A stretch of 64,000 nucleotides of DNA, taken from contig CM056733.1 of the NCBI GenBank assembly GCA_029844215.1, positions 66,555,794 through 66,619,793 of the forward strand, written 5' to 3'. Shown here one piece after another: positions 11,166-21,758 of this stretch. The stretch's first letter is position 1, and each line of letters starts with the position of its first letter. The position numbers and the translations under genes are program-made. The notes under the pieces were generated by a model, which had not been told where the DNA came from, did no database searches, and worked only from the letters and a program-made list of their open reading frames with translations. The stretch is from Przewalskia tangutica. Its lineage: Eukaryota > Streptophyta > Magnoliopsida > Solanales > Solanaceae.

Positions 11166-12296
11166 GTTGTTATCATATCATAGACTGCCGGCAGTGAGGA
11201 AGGTACTCCACGGGCAGGATTGATGTTGTGGGCGTGAGACCCTGAATTGATATAACTGTTATGTGTATGTACTGTAGTTTGGTTATCATACCTGTCTCCT
11301 GCTTTTATAGACTATTATGATTTGATTCTGATATTTCTGATTTCACATACTTGGTACTGTTGTCTTGACCTCGCCCGGGTGCGTTAAATCTGCATGGTAG
11401 AGATCATCATTTGTCGATCCCATTTTAGGATCACCTTTCGTGTTGGGAAGCTCCGTTCCTTCGGAGGCTTATCTTTGGTATGTTACCACAGTGCAGTAGG
11501 TTCTTGTACATTCGGGGTATGGCGGGGCCACTGTCCGTCATAGTTGTTGTATAAACTCTTAGAAGTGCATGCTTTGTGTGGGCGGGGTTTGTAAAAGGAT
11601 AAGCTGTTGGGTATTTATGTATATATGATGAAGGCAACTGTTTTGGTTGGCCTGTTTATTTATTTTGTCTCTAAATTCATGTTCATGTTTTTATTTCCGC
11701 TGATTTTCTCTGATGTTGTATCACTAGGGTGCCCGGGGTAAGGCACCAGTCACGGGCCCGGGTTCGGGTCGTGACATGCTTAATATTCTAGAATGCGGCG
11801 CTATTATTTTAAAATCTTATTATTGTGCATTATTGCGAAGTTAAATTAAAAATGAATTGGGTTCAGATTAAATTATTTAAATGCTAAATGCAAGTATGAT
11901 ATTTAAGAATTGTTTAAGGCTTTTATAAATGCGGCGCTATTAAATGCATGTATTAGATTAAAATTGATTTTAAATTACGAATGATTATGAAATTCTCTTG
12001 TGTATTAATAAATGCGGCTATGCTACTTGACACGACGTCATTGCTAAATTATTTATTTGTACTTATTATTAATTAAGAATAATGACAGGGCTTAAAATTA
12101 ATTAATGCGGGCGCGGGACTCTAAGTGCTTAAAACTCTACGTAAGATGCGATGCCATTATTAAATTACTTATTTATGCCTGTATTTATGTTTTATTGTTG
12201 CATTTTATTATAAGAAATCATAAAAAATTATTTTGCAAAATTAGTGTAATTTTATAGCTACTGTCTGGACGAGAGGGTCAAAATTGGGTGTCAACA

Positions 12297-12310
12297 GCTG
12301 TCTCTCTTTG
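12297..12310 (-). other. polypurine tract of the LARD
   Basis: The minus strand reads CAAAGAGAGACAGC immediately before the 3' LTR start TGTTGACA. Confidence 0.5.
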
Positions 12311-12432
12311 TATGGAGATGATGGAAGAATCTTCGGACAAAGACGTTGACTCATAGCCAATTTTGTCTCGATCTTCAAAATTGCAAAAAAAATGTTGGGC
12401 AGGTAGACAGGGCTGACGCAAAAAATCAAAAT

Positions 12433-12700
12433 CTGTCCCAGTGTCGAGTTATGACGACACTGGGATACCATGGTCAAAGCACCAAGGCGGGCTAACACGG
12501 ACTCAAAGTTGTCCCAGTGTCGAGTTATGACGACACTGGGCTACCATGGTTAAAACACCAAGGCGGGCTAACGCGGACTTAAAGCTGTCCCAGTGTCGAG
12601 TTATGACGACACTGGGCTACCATGGTCAAAACACCAAGGCGGGCTAACGCGGACTTAAAGTTGTCCCAGTGTCGAGTTATGATGACACTGGGCTATGGTG
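12433..12700. repeat. 76-bp tandem repeat with an embedded perfect hairpin, about 3.6 copies
   Basis: GTCCCAGTGTCG begins at 12435, 12511, 12587 and 12663 (period exactly 76). Each unit contains CCCAGTGTCG, an 8-base spacer, then CGACACTGGG, a perfect 10-bp inverted repeat. The last copy has one change in the spacer. Confidence 0.95.
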
Positions 12701-13239
12701 CAAAAAGTAAAAAATAAAAATAAGCGGCGAACACGGGTGTACGCTATGGCTTATGGTCTTTGGGTTACATGGTGATGTGGGCGAGTGGGCCGACGCGGCA
12801 GGCGCTACGCCATTCATTGGGAAGGTTGGCCCCCCAACAAATTGCCCCGGTTCGCTGTAAGAGAAAATCCACGTTGTGCTCCTGCTCCTGCATGCTAAGA
12901 CTTCAAACAAACGGTTAGTGCATAACTGTTAAGGCAAAATGATGATGCATAATTTTAAAAGTAATGCAACTGTGAGTAGAAAAGGTTATCCTGCAAAAAT
13001 GTGATGCCTGCTGTGTTGATGCGATGTTGTGAATGCTGTGATTTTCGTCCTTGCACAGACGTGTTGCGATTGTGAACGCGGATATGTTGTCTTTCTTTGC
13101 AATCGTCACTGTAGACTAAAGCTCAAGAAAGAGTTAGTGCATAACTGCTAAGACAGAATAATAAAGCATGCGTAAGAAATGCAATTTCGGGAGTATAGAA
13201 ATCGTCCCTGCGTGGATGTGATATGCTGATGATGGCGTC

Positions 13240-13715
13240 GTTTTTGGGCTTGTTGTCTTTGATAAGCGTCATTGCTTGGGCGATGTTCTTTGTTGGCGTC
13301 GTTGCGTAGACTTCTTTGTCTTTGATAACGTCATTGTGCGGGCGTATTCTTCTTGGCGTCGTTTTGGGCTTGTTGTCTTGATAAGCGTCGGCTTGGGCGA
13401 TGTTCTTCTTTGGCGTCGTTGCGTAGACTTCTTTGTCCGATAACGTCGTTACTGGGCGTGTTCTTCTTTGGCGTCGTTGCGTAGACTTCTTTGTCTTGAT
13501 AACGTCGTTACTGGGCGATGTTCTTTGTTGGTGTCGTTGCGTAGACTTCTTTGTCTTGATAACGTCGTTACTGGGCGATGTTCTTCTTTGGCGTCGTTGC
13601 GTAGACTTCTTTGTCTTGATAACGTCGTTACTGGGCGTGTTCTTCTTTGGCGTCGTTGCGTAGACTTCTTTGTCTTGATAACGTCGTTACTGGGCGTGTT
13701 CTTCTTTGCTCCTGT
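13240..13715. repeat. 59-60-bp tandem repeat, about seven copies
   Basis: GCGTAGACTTC recurs at 13313, 13421, 13479, 13539, 13599 and 13658, with GATAACGTCGTTACTGGGCG between copies. On the minus strand it encodes a repeating peptide (RPVTTLSRQRSLRND), a by-product of the period being near a multiple of three. Confidence 0.9.
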
Positions 13716-15550
13716 AGAATAAATGCTCCTGCAAGCTAAGCTTGAGAAAAACGTTAGTGTATACCTGTTTAAACGAAATGATAAATACATATGAGAAGTG
13801 CAATTTTATGGGTAGAGATGTCGTCCTTGATATGCGAGATAATGCGAGGTGTTGTCCTTGCACGGACGTGCTAGACGCTGCAAATGATGAATTGTCATGA
13901 TGCCTTTGTGGTGTGCGATGCGTGGGTTTCCAATTTGACTTGATGCCCGAGTTGATGCGCTAGGTTTTGTTGCGGAACTCTGAACTTTGACTGCTGATTG
14001 TTGATGCCCCTTTCTGCTGCTGCTGCTCTTGCTGCGGACTTTGGATTGTTGTCACCCTCTGCCTTTGCTGCTTTTCCTGCTTCTGCGAAGAGACTTTTTG
14101 TCGTATTTCCTGCTTCGGCTGTTGCACTTTCTGCTTCTGTTAATATGAAAAGACCTGCGCTCAAAGAAAATTTGTGAGTTTTTGGGGGGGGGTCGATTCG
14201 TATCTGACTTCGCCGCCTTGTTCCTTGATATCTGCGTGCCTGGCCTGTTTGGACTTGCAACCCGTCACAGTTTCTGCTTTGTCCCAGTTTGAATATGCAG
14301 AGGCGTTTGGCCTAAAGTGGGTCTCAATCACGGTTATGTCGTTATTGCAAAAGTAGGTTTCGCGGTGGCCCCTTGGTTTGTGTTTGGTGGAGTATGGTAG
14401 GCATTTGTGTGGGATATATGAGTGCATTGTATATTGGGTGAATGGGATATCTGATGAAAAGTCTTGATAGTAATTTGGAGGATTTTGGTTATTTGCGATG
14501 TGAGTGCTTTAGTGATGTTTGAGCTTTACGATTACTGCGTGGTTGCCATTCTTTGCGGTATCTGGCGAGTGCTCGTCGAATCTATGTTGTTTTTCCTTTT
14601 ACGATGCCTGCTTTGCCTATAGGAACGAGGCAGTTAGGCTCGTTCTGCTCAAATGCCCTTGAATCGGTCATGTCGCTGGACCATGCCTTTGATCTTGGGA
14701 AATATTGATGCTCTGTCATTGCTTAGTCAAATACAAATCGACCTTTGGGGAGATGATAAATCCTTTAGACAACATGTAGCAAACTGCGTTAGTGTAAAGC
14801 ACGTGATTTTGCGAAAGTGTAAGTAACATTTAGCAAGTATATGTTGCACATAAATTGCCACATTGCAAGCGAGTCCTAAGATGCACGGGGACCCCTTTAT
14901 GCCAGAGGTAGGCCTAAACGTCACATATGCGAGGTCATGATGGATTTGTCCAAGTCGTCCAACTGTAATGCTTTTGTTGGAAATGGCGACCAAATGACGG
15001 TGCACTTTTTCCAATTTCAGCATGACATGATTAGGTTTGGATTTGTCTATTACTGCCACGCTACACATAATATGCTGGTTGGTCGTTGGGTTGAGAAACC
15101 CGTCGACAAGTTTGGTGTCTTCCTAATTGTGGTGTCGATGCCAAGGACTGACCCACCTAAGGTAAATGCATGAATACCCTAAAATAAGGGTGGTATAGCT
15201 CTATCTTAAGTTTCTAAGATTTGGCTTTTCTAGACGCAAGGTTCCCGAGCGGACTACTCGAGTGAGAAGGCTCTGCCACCTGTTAGGCCAAGGGCTCCAC
15301 GTATGTTACCAACTCTCCTAAATTTGGGTTTTGAAGAAAGAATTTTGCTGATGCACCCAGCGCACCTCGCATGCAGTGTGTGATTGTGTGAATTTTCCAG
15401 AGTGGAAGAAATATGAGCGGAATGCCAGTTTAAGGAAAGCAGTAAAGCAGGTAGCAATAAAAACAATAAACAAAGCAAAATGCAGCACATAAAATGCAAA
15501 AAGTAATGTCAAATAATAACCCTAGGTCTGTTGTGGTTAAGAACCTAAAA

Positions 15551-15568
15551 TCCCCAGCAGAGTCGCCA
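15551..15568 (-). other. primer-binding site of the LARD
   Basis: The minus strand reads TGGCGACTCTGCTGGGGA, 4 bp inside the 5' LTR. I recognise this as the tRNA-Arg-type PBS of Ogre/TAT elements; the exact tRNA is from memory. Confidence 0.75.
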
Positions 15569-15572
15569 TTTC

Positions 15573-18500
15573 TGTCGCGCCCCTTTTCGACCGCGACTTT
15601 ATTTTTAAATAAAAATGGCTCCTGCTCAAATAAAAGGTTAGACGATAAAATGCTAAAAACGCTTAAAATATTAAAGTGCTTAAAAGTGCTAAAAGTGCAA
15701 AAGAGGTGCTAGAAATTGCTAAGGTGTTAAGGGTTCGCGGAGTCGCCACCTAATTAGTTTGGGTGAATTAGGACACCTAAATGTTTAACTAGTTTAAAGT
15801 AAAACATTAACTCCATTCTTTATGGTCTGCTAAACTTAGTGAGATTCTGGGTAAGGGTTCTTTATTAATCTAGAGGGAAGGGGTTAGGCACCCTCTAAGA
15901 TCCGCTAACTTGCGGTTGTCCTGCCAAACCTAGGGTAATTATTATGTTTTAAAAATGCAAAGTAACAGCTCTTCCTGCTTAATAAAATGCTAAAAAATGT
16001 TAAAATGTTTTAAAAGGTGCTTAAAGTATAAAAAGGGCAAAAGGTGCTATATGCTAAAGTGCAACAGAATGCTAGGAGGTGCTAAAATGTTAAGGACAAA
16101 ATGTGCTAAAGGTGCTAAGGGATTAATTTTAAAAGTAAAGGGTGTTAAATATTAAAGTGGTGCTTAAAATGCTAAAGTGCTAAAGAATGCAAAAAGGTGC
16201 TAAAATGCTAAGGTTTTTAAAGGGCTAGAAATATGCTAAAGAATACTAAGGTGCTTTATAGACTAATTATGTGTTCATGCAAAGGTTATTTACGGACTAC
16301 TTATGTATACTGCTAGCTAAATTAATCTTGCTTAACCTGCGTACGATATGATATAAAAGGTGCTTTAAAGTGACTCTTGAGAGTTTATGAAGAAATCTGT
16401 TGTGAGTTTTAATAAGAAACAAAATGTTTGATTTTATGATGCAAGTTAAATTGTTTAGATTATTTTGTCAGAATTTAGACATGCCTAACAATCCTAAAAG
16501 ACAAATAAAGTAGAAGTGTATTCCTAAATGTAAATTACCTCCCATCTCATATGTTCAAAGACTAAATGCTCTACGTCTCCTATTAATTACAAAGTTAGAA
16601 TATGGCAATAATAAATAAACAAATAAATAAATGCGTAAATAAACAAAGAGAGGAATGAGACTGGAGTAGTTGTAGCGTCTAGGGCGGATGGCGACAACAT
16701 CTATTTTTGTAGTTGTTTGGAAGCCCTGCGGCGGAAATGCGGTTGGTGATATGAGGACCATTGCGAGTCTCGTACCGAGACTCTTAATTATTCTCCCGAT
16801 ACATGCCATGTAAAAATAAGAAAGAAAAAGGATTAGTAAATATTCCAAACAATATAAGTGAACATGTGCATATTCTAGCTAATATTTAATTAAGTTAATC
16901 TCTAAAATGATAGAAGTTGACCAAGGGCCCAACGTTATTCAGCCCGAATTAGGCCTTGGTAACTGGCAGCAACAAACAACAATAGAATGTTGGCTTTCAG
17001 ATTTTTAAAGAGGGCATACGCAATGGACTAATGACAACGCAAAGATAAGTACAAAATGGGATGGTCAAGTTGCGAGACGGGAAAGCGACACATCGGGCGG
17101 GGTGTATGCGAGGGGCATAGGCGAAGCAATAGGCGATGGCAGATGGCAATAGGCAGAAAACAGCAAACAGCAAGCAACAAGCTTAATCAATAAGTGAGCA
17201 TAATGCATCTCAAGCCCGATATCCATAAAAACAGTGAGGATCAGTAGGCAGCAGGCAGGGACAGAAATAAGCCTCAAGAAGAGGAGAGAAAGGGATACTT
17301 AGACAATAATGGACTGATTTACCAAGCATGCTAGACCTTTGACAACCAAATAGGCCGATTTATTAACACGCAACATGCATGAAGACCTGCTTGATGTATA
17401 CCAGATTAGTATACCCTGTGTTTCTCAGGATATATCATCTCAAGCCCAACCAAACCAGTGGCAAGTACAGCATTCACAAATATATATCTCGGATAAACAG
17501 ACAGAATAAACCAGCACATATGGAGGCTAAGATTTGACATTAGATATGTAGGATCTGCCTTGAACTGGAGTAAGCACACAACAGTTTATAGGTTATGTAT
17601 TGAACCTACTGTCTACTGCTTTTATAGCATGAACCTGCATTTAACTTGATATGGTGTAAATGGTTTCAAGCAGACATAAGAAGCTAGTATGTGCTGCTAT
17701 GACAAAGAGGTTGAGGAATACTATACTATATAAGAAAAGACAAATGTAACTTGAGCATATAGATACAAACACATGACCAGTTATAACAGAACATGAGGAC
17801 CTATACACACAAAGGTTCATTCAAAATTCATGTCAAGATTATGCTAAGACCCCTAAGGTTTCACTAGATATTCAGAACTTAACATGCCACCATAGGGTCT
17901 TTAACACTTGAGATAAAAAGCGAGCGAGCATGCAACTAATTAAGGACACAAGTATGAAAATAAATAGGTAACACATTCAAAGTGGCATTTAGACCTACTT
18001 GAATATCAGGATTTCTAAGCAAAGATACATGCTGATTTTATTGACTCTTTAACAACTTTTAGGGAATGAAGAAGATATCAAGAAATATAGACAACAAGAA
18101 GGGATAGTTATTCCTTTAAGGACACTATTTTGGATATAGAATATCACTGACACTTAACTCAGACATTTAAATCATAATAGACATAGTAATACACAGTATT
18201 GGACACACAATGACAAAGATAAATGCATTTTCGTAAAGCAGAGAGGCATCATGCTTAGCAATCCAACATATATGTACAAGACATATGGTCTTCAAACGAT
18301 CATGCACCATCACACCCAACAAGACAGAATCAATACATGATGAGATAATCTCAACAAATACAGTCGAGAGGCATATAACAGAAAAACACATGAATTCACA
18401 TAAGAAGTCAAAATTCGATAGAGAGCGAGTTTACCTTCTTCGGGCAGCGACCCGGGGCAGCGTATCAAGTCGTCGGTCCAATCGACGGGTTTTGAGTTTG

Positions 18501-20011
18501 CGATGCGAATGAAAAGGCGAGGTTCGTTTGCTGATTTGTGGCTGGAATTGAAATAAGGGGGATTCGAATTACCTATTCTTGCGATGCTAGTGGCCTAGGT
18601 ACTGAGTTCTGTTCTAATGTGCTCTTCCTCTGTTGCTGTTGGACTCCTCTAAGCCTTCTCGTATATCCCTCCGACCCTGCTCTACTGTCGTCTCCCCCTG
18701 ATCCCTGAGTTCTCTTCGTATATGCCCTACTGCTCTGCTCGTAAAGAAAACGATTGCTACTGACCCCCGCTCTGACCTCGATTGGACTCTCTTATATGCT
18801 CTACTGTGCTCTTCGTCTGTGCTCGACCGACGCCCCCTGTCTCTGAATCGATGCTATGGGTCCCCCCTCTTAATGCCTATTGCATGTGCGTTATATAGCC
18901 TAACTCTAGGTTCTAAGTTTGGTAAGCAATCGGTACTATGCTGGACTGCCATTTGGGTACTGATTTTGGACGATTTGAGGGACGAGATTTGGGTAGATTC
19001 GTAAGTGATTTCAGTAGCTTTTAGGAAGGATATGGTAAGGAATGAGCTGTCTGGGGTGCGTGGATAAAAGGAAGGGTCGCCGGATTCTCAGGCGAGAATC
19101 TCGGCGACTGTGAGGTGCTTTGCGGCGAATGAAACTTAGGTTTAGGGTTCGTGGTTTTTTCTTGTGTGCGGGAGAGGGACGAAGGGAAAAAGGGAAAATA
19201 AAAGGTTGGGGCGGGCTGTGTATATCAAGCGTGGGCTGGGCGGATAAGGGGCGTCGTGTTGGACCTGGACGACGGGTAGAGGGGGGACTGGGCCTTAGGC
19301 TTTTAATTAGTTAATTAGTGGTGAGTTTTAGGTATTAAATTAGTTAATTAGTAGTAGATCAATAAACTAATAAATTGTGATTAAATTATTTAGGTGTTTT
19401 GTTAATCTAATTTTGAGTTTAAAATTATTACAAAATAAAGACGGGCGTGCTATTTAATTAAAGAATAAAGACGGACGTGCTATTTAATTAATGCTTAATA
19501 TTCTAGAATGTGGCGCTATTATTTTAAAATCTTATTATTGTGCATTATTGCGAAGTTAAATTAAAAATGAATTGGGTTCAGATTGAATTATTTAAATGCT
19601 AAATGCAAGTATGATATTTAAGAATTGTTTAAGGCTTTTATAAATGCGGCGCTATTAAATGCATGTATTAGATTAAAATTGATTTTAAATTACGAATGAT
19701 TATGAAATTCTCTTGTGTATTAATAAATGCGGCTATGCTACTTGACACGACGTCATTGCTAAATTATTTATTTGTACTTATTATTAATTAAGAATAATGA
19801 CAGGGCTTAAAATTAATTAATGCGGGCGCGGGACTCTAAGTGCTTAAAACTCTACGTAAGATGCGATGCCATTATTAAATTACTTATTTATGCCTGTATT
19901 TATGTTTTATTGTTGCATTTTATTATAAGAAATCATAAAAAATTATTTTGCAAAATTAGTGTAATTTTATAGCTACTGTCTGGACGAGAGGGTCAAAATT
20001 GGGTGTCAACA
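15573..20011 (-). mobile_element. 5' LTR of the LARD, uninterrupted
   Basis: 4439 bp, TGTCGCGCCCC to GTGTCAACA on the + strand, adjacent to the PBS. It is the full-length reference for the interrupted copy at 4194-12296. Small open frames on both strands recur at matching offsets in both LTRs and show no protein family. Confidence 0.9.
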
Positions 20012-20099
20012 TAGCCATATCAGTTCCCACAGACGCGACCCCACATCAATCTCATATAGGTAATACTAAACAAGAATAGTCCGTACTATCCCACCATAA

Positions 20100-21709
20100 T
20101 GACTTTTAGTATTATTAAGAATAATCATCCCTTAATCATCAACGGATTAACACACTTAGTTCACCATAGGAATGAGCATAGGTGTGTTATATGCTCCTTG
20201 AGTCTTCCCCAACTAGTTTTCCTATTGAACCTAGACCATGGGATCTCCAATTTTGCTAGGTTAAGTTTCCGCCAAGTAATGACTCATTGTATTGACTTTA
20301 AGCCCATTCCCCTCGATGTAAATACGACTTGCTCTCTGTTAAGACCTTTTGTCAAATGATCTGTTATATTGTCCTTTGATTTCACATAATCAATGGAAAT
20401 AATTCCATTCTTCAGCAAGCTTCGTATTGTATTATGACGTCGCCTTATATGTCTCGATTTACCATTGTATATCTTATTTTTTGCCCTCGTCAGGGCAACC
20501 ATACTATCACAATGTATGCAAATGGCTGTCACATGCTTTGTCCACAACGGAATACCTTCTAGGAAGTTTCTGAGTCATTCTACCTCTTCGGCAGCTTTGT
20601 TCAAGGCTATAAACTCTGCTTTCATAGTTGATCGCGTATTCACCGTTTGCTTTGATGATTTTCAAAATACCGACGCTCCACCAAGTGTAAATACATAACC
20701 ACTTGTGGACTTACTTTCCGAATGGTTGGAAATCCAATTAGCATCACAATATCCTTCTAAAACAGGAGGATATTTTGTATAATGCAACTCATATTTCATT
20801 GTATGCTTTAGATATCGGAGTGCCCTAGTTAGTACAAACCAATGATCCTTTCCAGGATTATGTGAGTATCGACTAAGTCGACTCACTGTATATGCTAAAT
20901 CCGGTCTCGTACAATTCATTATGTACATCAAACTTTCAAGAACTTGTGTATATTTCAATTGAGACACACTTTCACCCTGATTTTTCTTAAGGTGACAAGA
21001 GGGATCAAATGGTGAAAACAATCGGTCGATCATCATGGTGTCCAAACTTTCTAAGGATCTTCTCAACATAGTGGGATTGAGTTAGTATGTAAACATCAGA
21101 ATTCTAATATCAAGAATGACACTCGCTATTCCCATATCTTTCATATAAAAAAGACATGCAACATCTTCTTAGTTTGGTTAATTACATCCTTACTTGTTCC
21201 CATAATTAACATATCATCAACATATAAGCATATAATGACACATGCATCTTTACATTGTTTAATGTAGAAACATTTATCACATTCATTTATTTAAAAACCA
21301 TTTTATAATAATGTATTATCAAACTTTTCATGTCATTGCTTTGGAGCTTGTTTGAGTCCGTATAGAGACTTAATCAATTTACAAACCTTCTTTTCTTGAC
21401 CTTTCACAACAAACCCTTTGGGTTGTTCTATGTAAATTTCTTCATCTAATTCACCATTCAAAATGTGGTTTTCACATCCATTTGTTGTATTTCCAAATTG
21501 TGAATCGCCGTTATAGCAATTAACATCCTTATCGACGTAATTCTGGTTACGGGTGAGTAAATATCAAAGAAACCTACACCTTTTTTTTGACGAAACCCTT
21601 TGGCTACTATCCGAGCTTTGTATTTTTCTATAGTACTATCAGACCTTAATTTCCGTTTGAAAATCCATTTATGGCCTATTGGTTTTTGTCCCTGCGGGAG
21701 ATCAACCAA
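20100..21709 (-). pseudogene. copia B reverse transcriptase and RNase H remnant
   Basis: The downstream part of the polyprotein, after the nested solo LTR. 21709-21458 encodes the start of copia reverse transcriptase (GHKWIFKRKL...KARIVAKGF...SPVTRITSIRML). The catalytic YVDD region around 21100-21300 is degraded; the + strand there still shows the complement of an MLIM-type stretch. 21069-20662 carries ESLMYIMNCTRPDLAY and YCDANWIS...KSTSGYVFTLGGASV of the RNase H domain. 20547-20284 carries its end (IRRRHNTIRSLL...DHLTKGL). Frames change several times and stops intervene, so no active enzyme is possible. Confidence 0.85.
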
Positions 21710-21758
21710 TTTCCATGTATTATTTTACAATGAATTCTACCTCACTTTGGATAGCCTC

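Larger units (their letters stand above)
8115..11776 (+). mobile_element. solo LTR of a gypsy-type element, 3662 bp
   Basis: Begins TGTTATACCCCGTA and ends GGGTCGTGACA, flanked by TGCTT at 8110-8114 and 11777-11781. The partner LARD LTR has the uninterrupted site with a single TGCTT near 19492, so insertion boundaries are exact. A TATA box (TATAAATA) at about 8526-8533 places U3 in the first 400 bp and transcription on the + strand. No gag/pol or internal PBS is present, which favours recombination between two LTRs of a long-LTR gypsy (Del/Tekay-like by terminal sequence, tentative). Small open frames inside are not supported as genes. Confidence 0.85.
4194..12296 (-). mobile_element. 3' LTR of the LARD, interrupted by a solo LTR
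   Basis: Starts TGTCGCGCCCC and ends GTGTCAACA on the + strand. It matches 15573-20011 nearly base for base except for the insertion at 8115-11776 plus its 5 bp duplication, and several one-base shorter homopolymers and small block differences around 5690-5770 and 4490-4540. Confidence 0.9.
12297..15572 (-). mobile_element. LARD internal region, non-coding and repeat-rich
   Basis: Bounded by the polypurine-type sequence at 12297-12310 and the PBS at 15551-15568. No gag, protease, integrase or polymerase motifs occur in any frame. It contains a 76-bp hairpin repeat, a 59-bp tandem repeat, and a looser repetition around GTTAGTG(C/T)ATAACTG at about 12915, 13130 and 13755. Frames such as minus 14260-13895 are low-complexity and unsupported. 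Confidence 0.8.
4194..20011 (-). mobile_element. LARD-like Ogre/TAT non-autonomous LTR retrotransposon
   Basis: A complete element with perfect 5 bp target duplications, TAGCC at 4189-4193 and at 20012-20016. The LTRs are 4194-12296 (4.44 kb after removing a nested insertion) and 15573-20011 (4439 bp). The internal region is only 3276 bp and encodes no gag or pol. The minus strand has a PBS TGGCGACTCTGCTGGGGA 4 bp from the 5' (right) LTR, resembling the tRNA-Arg-type PBS of Ogre/TAT gypsy elements, and a purine-rich tract beside the left LTR. Very long LTRs plus a non-coding core of about 3.3 kb match the LARD class. It must be mobilised in trans, presumably by an autonomous TAT/Ogre relative. 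It sits in copia B between the polypurine tract and the RNase H region. Confidence 0.9.

Noticed and set aside
10713..11183. Overlapping plus-strand ORFs rich in HDAMRSARVCFHL
   Set aside because: Frames created by the 70-bp tandem repeat of the solo LTR at 8115-11776.
12433..13715. CRISPR array
   Set aside because: Contiguous tandem repeats without variable spacers, in a plant retroelement; no cas genes.
13449..13790. Repeat-peptide ORF on the minus strand (RPVTTLSRQRSLRND units)
   Set aside because: It exists only because the 59-60-bp DNA repeat is near a multiple of three; no start context, homologue or neighbouring gene.
13895..14260. 121-residue alanine-rich minus-strand ORF
   Set aside because: Low complexity, in a non-coding LARD core, no recognisable domain.
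4194..20011. Tandem segmental duplication of a 4.4-kb unit
   Set aside because: The two copies are flanked by TG...CA ends, a PBS and a polypurine tract, and the whole carries TAGCC target duplications. They are the LTRs of one element.
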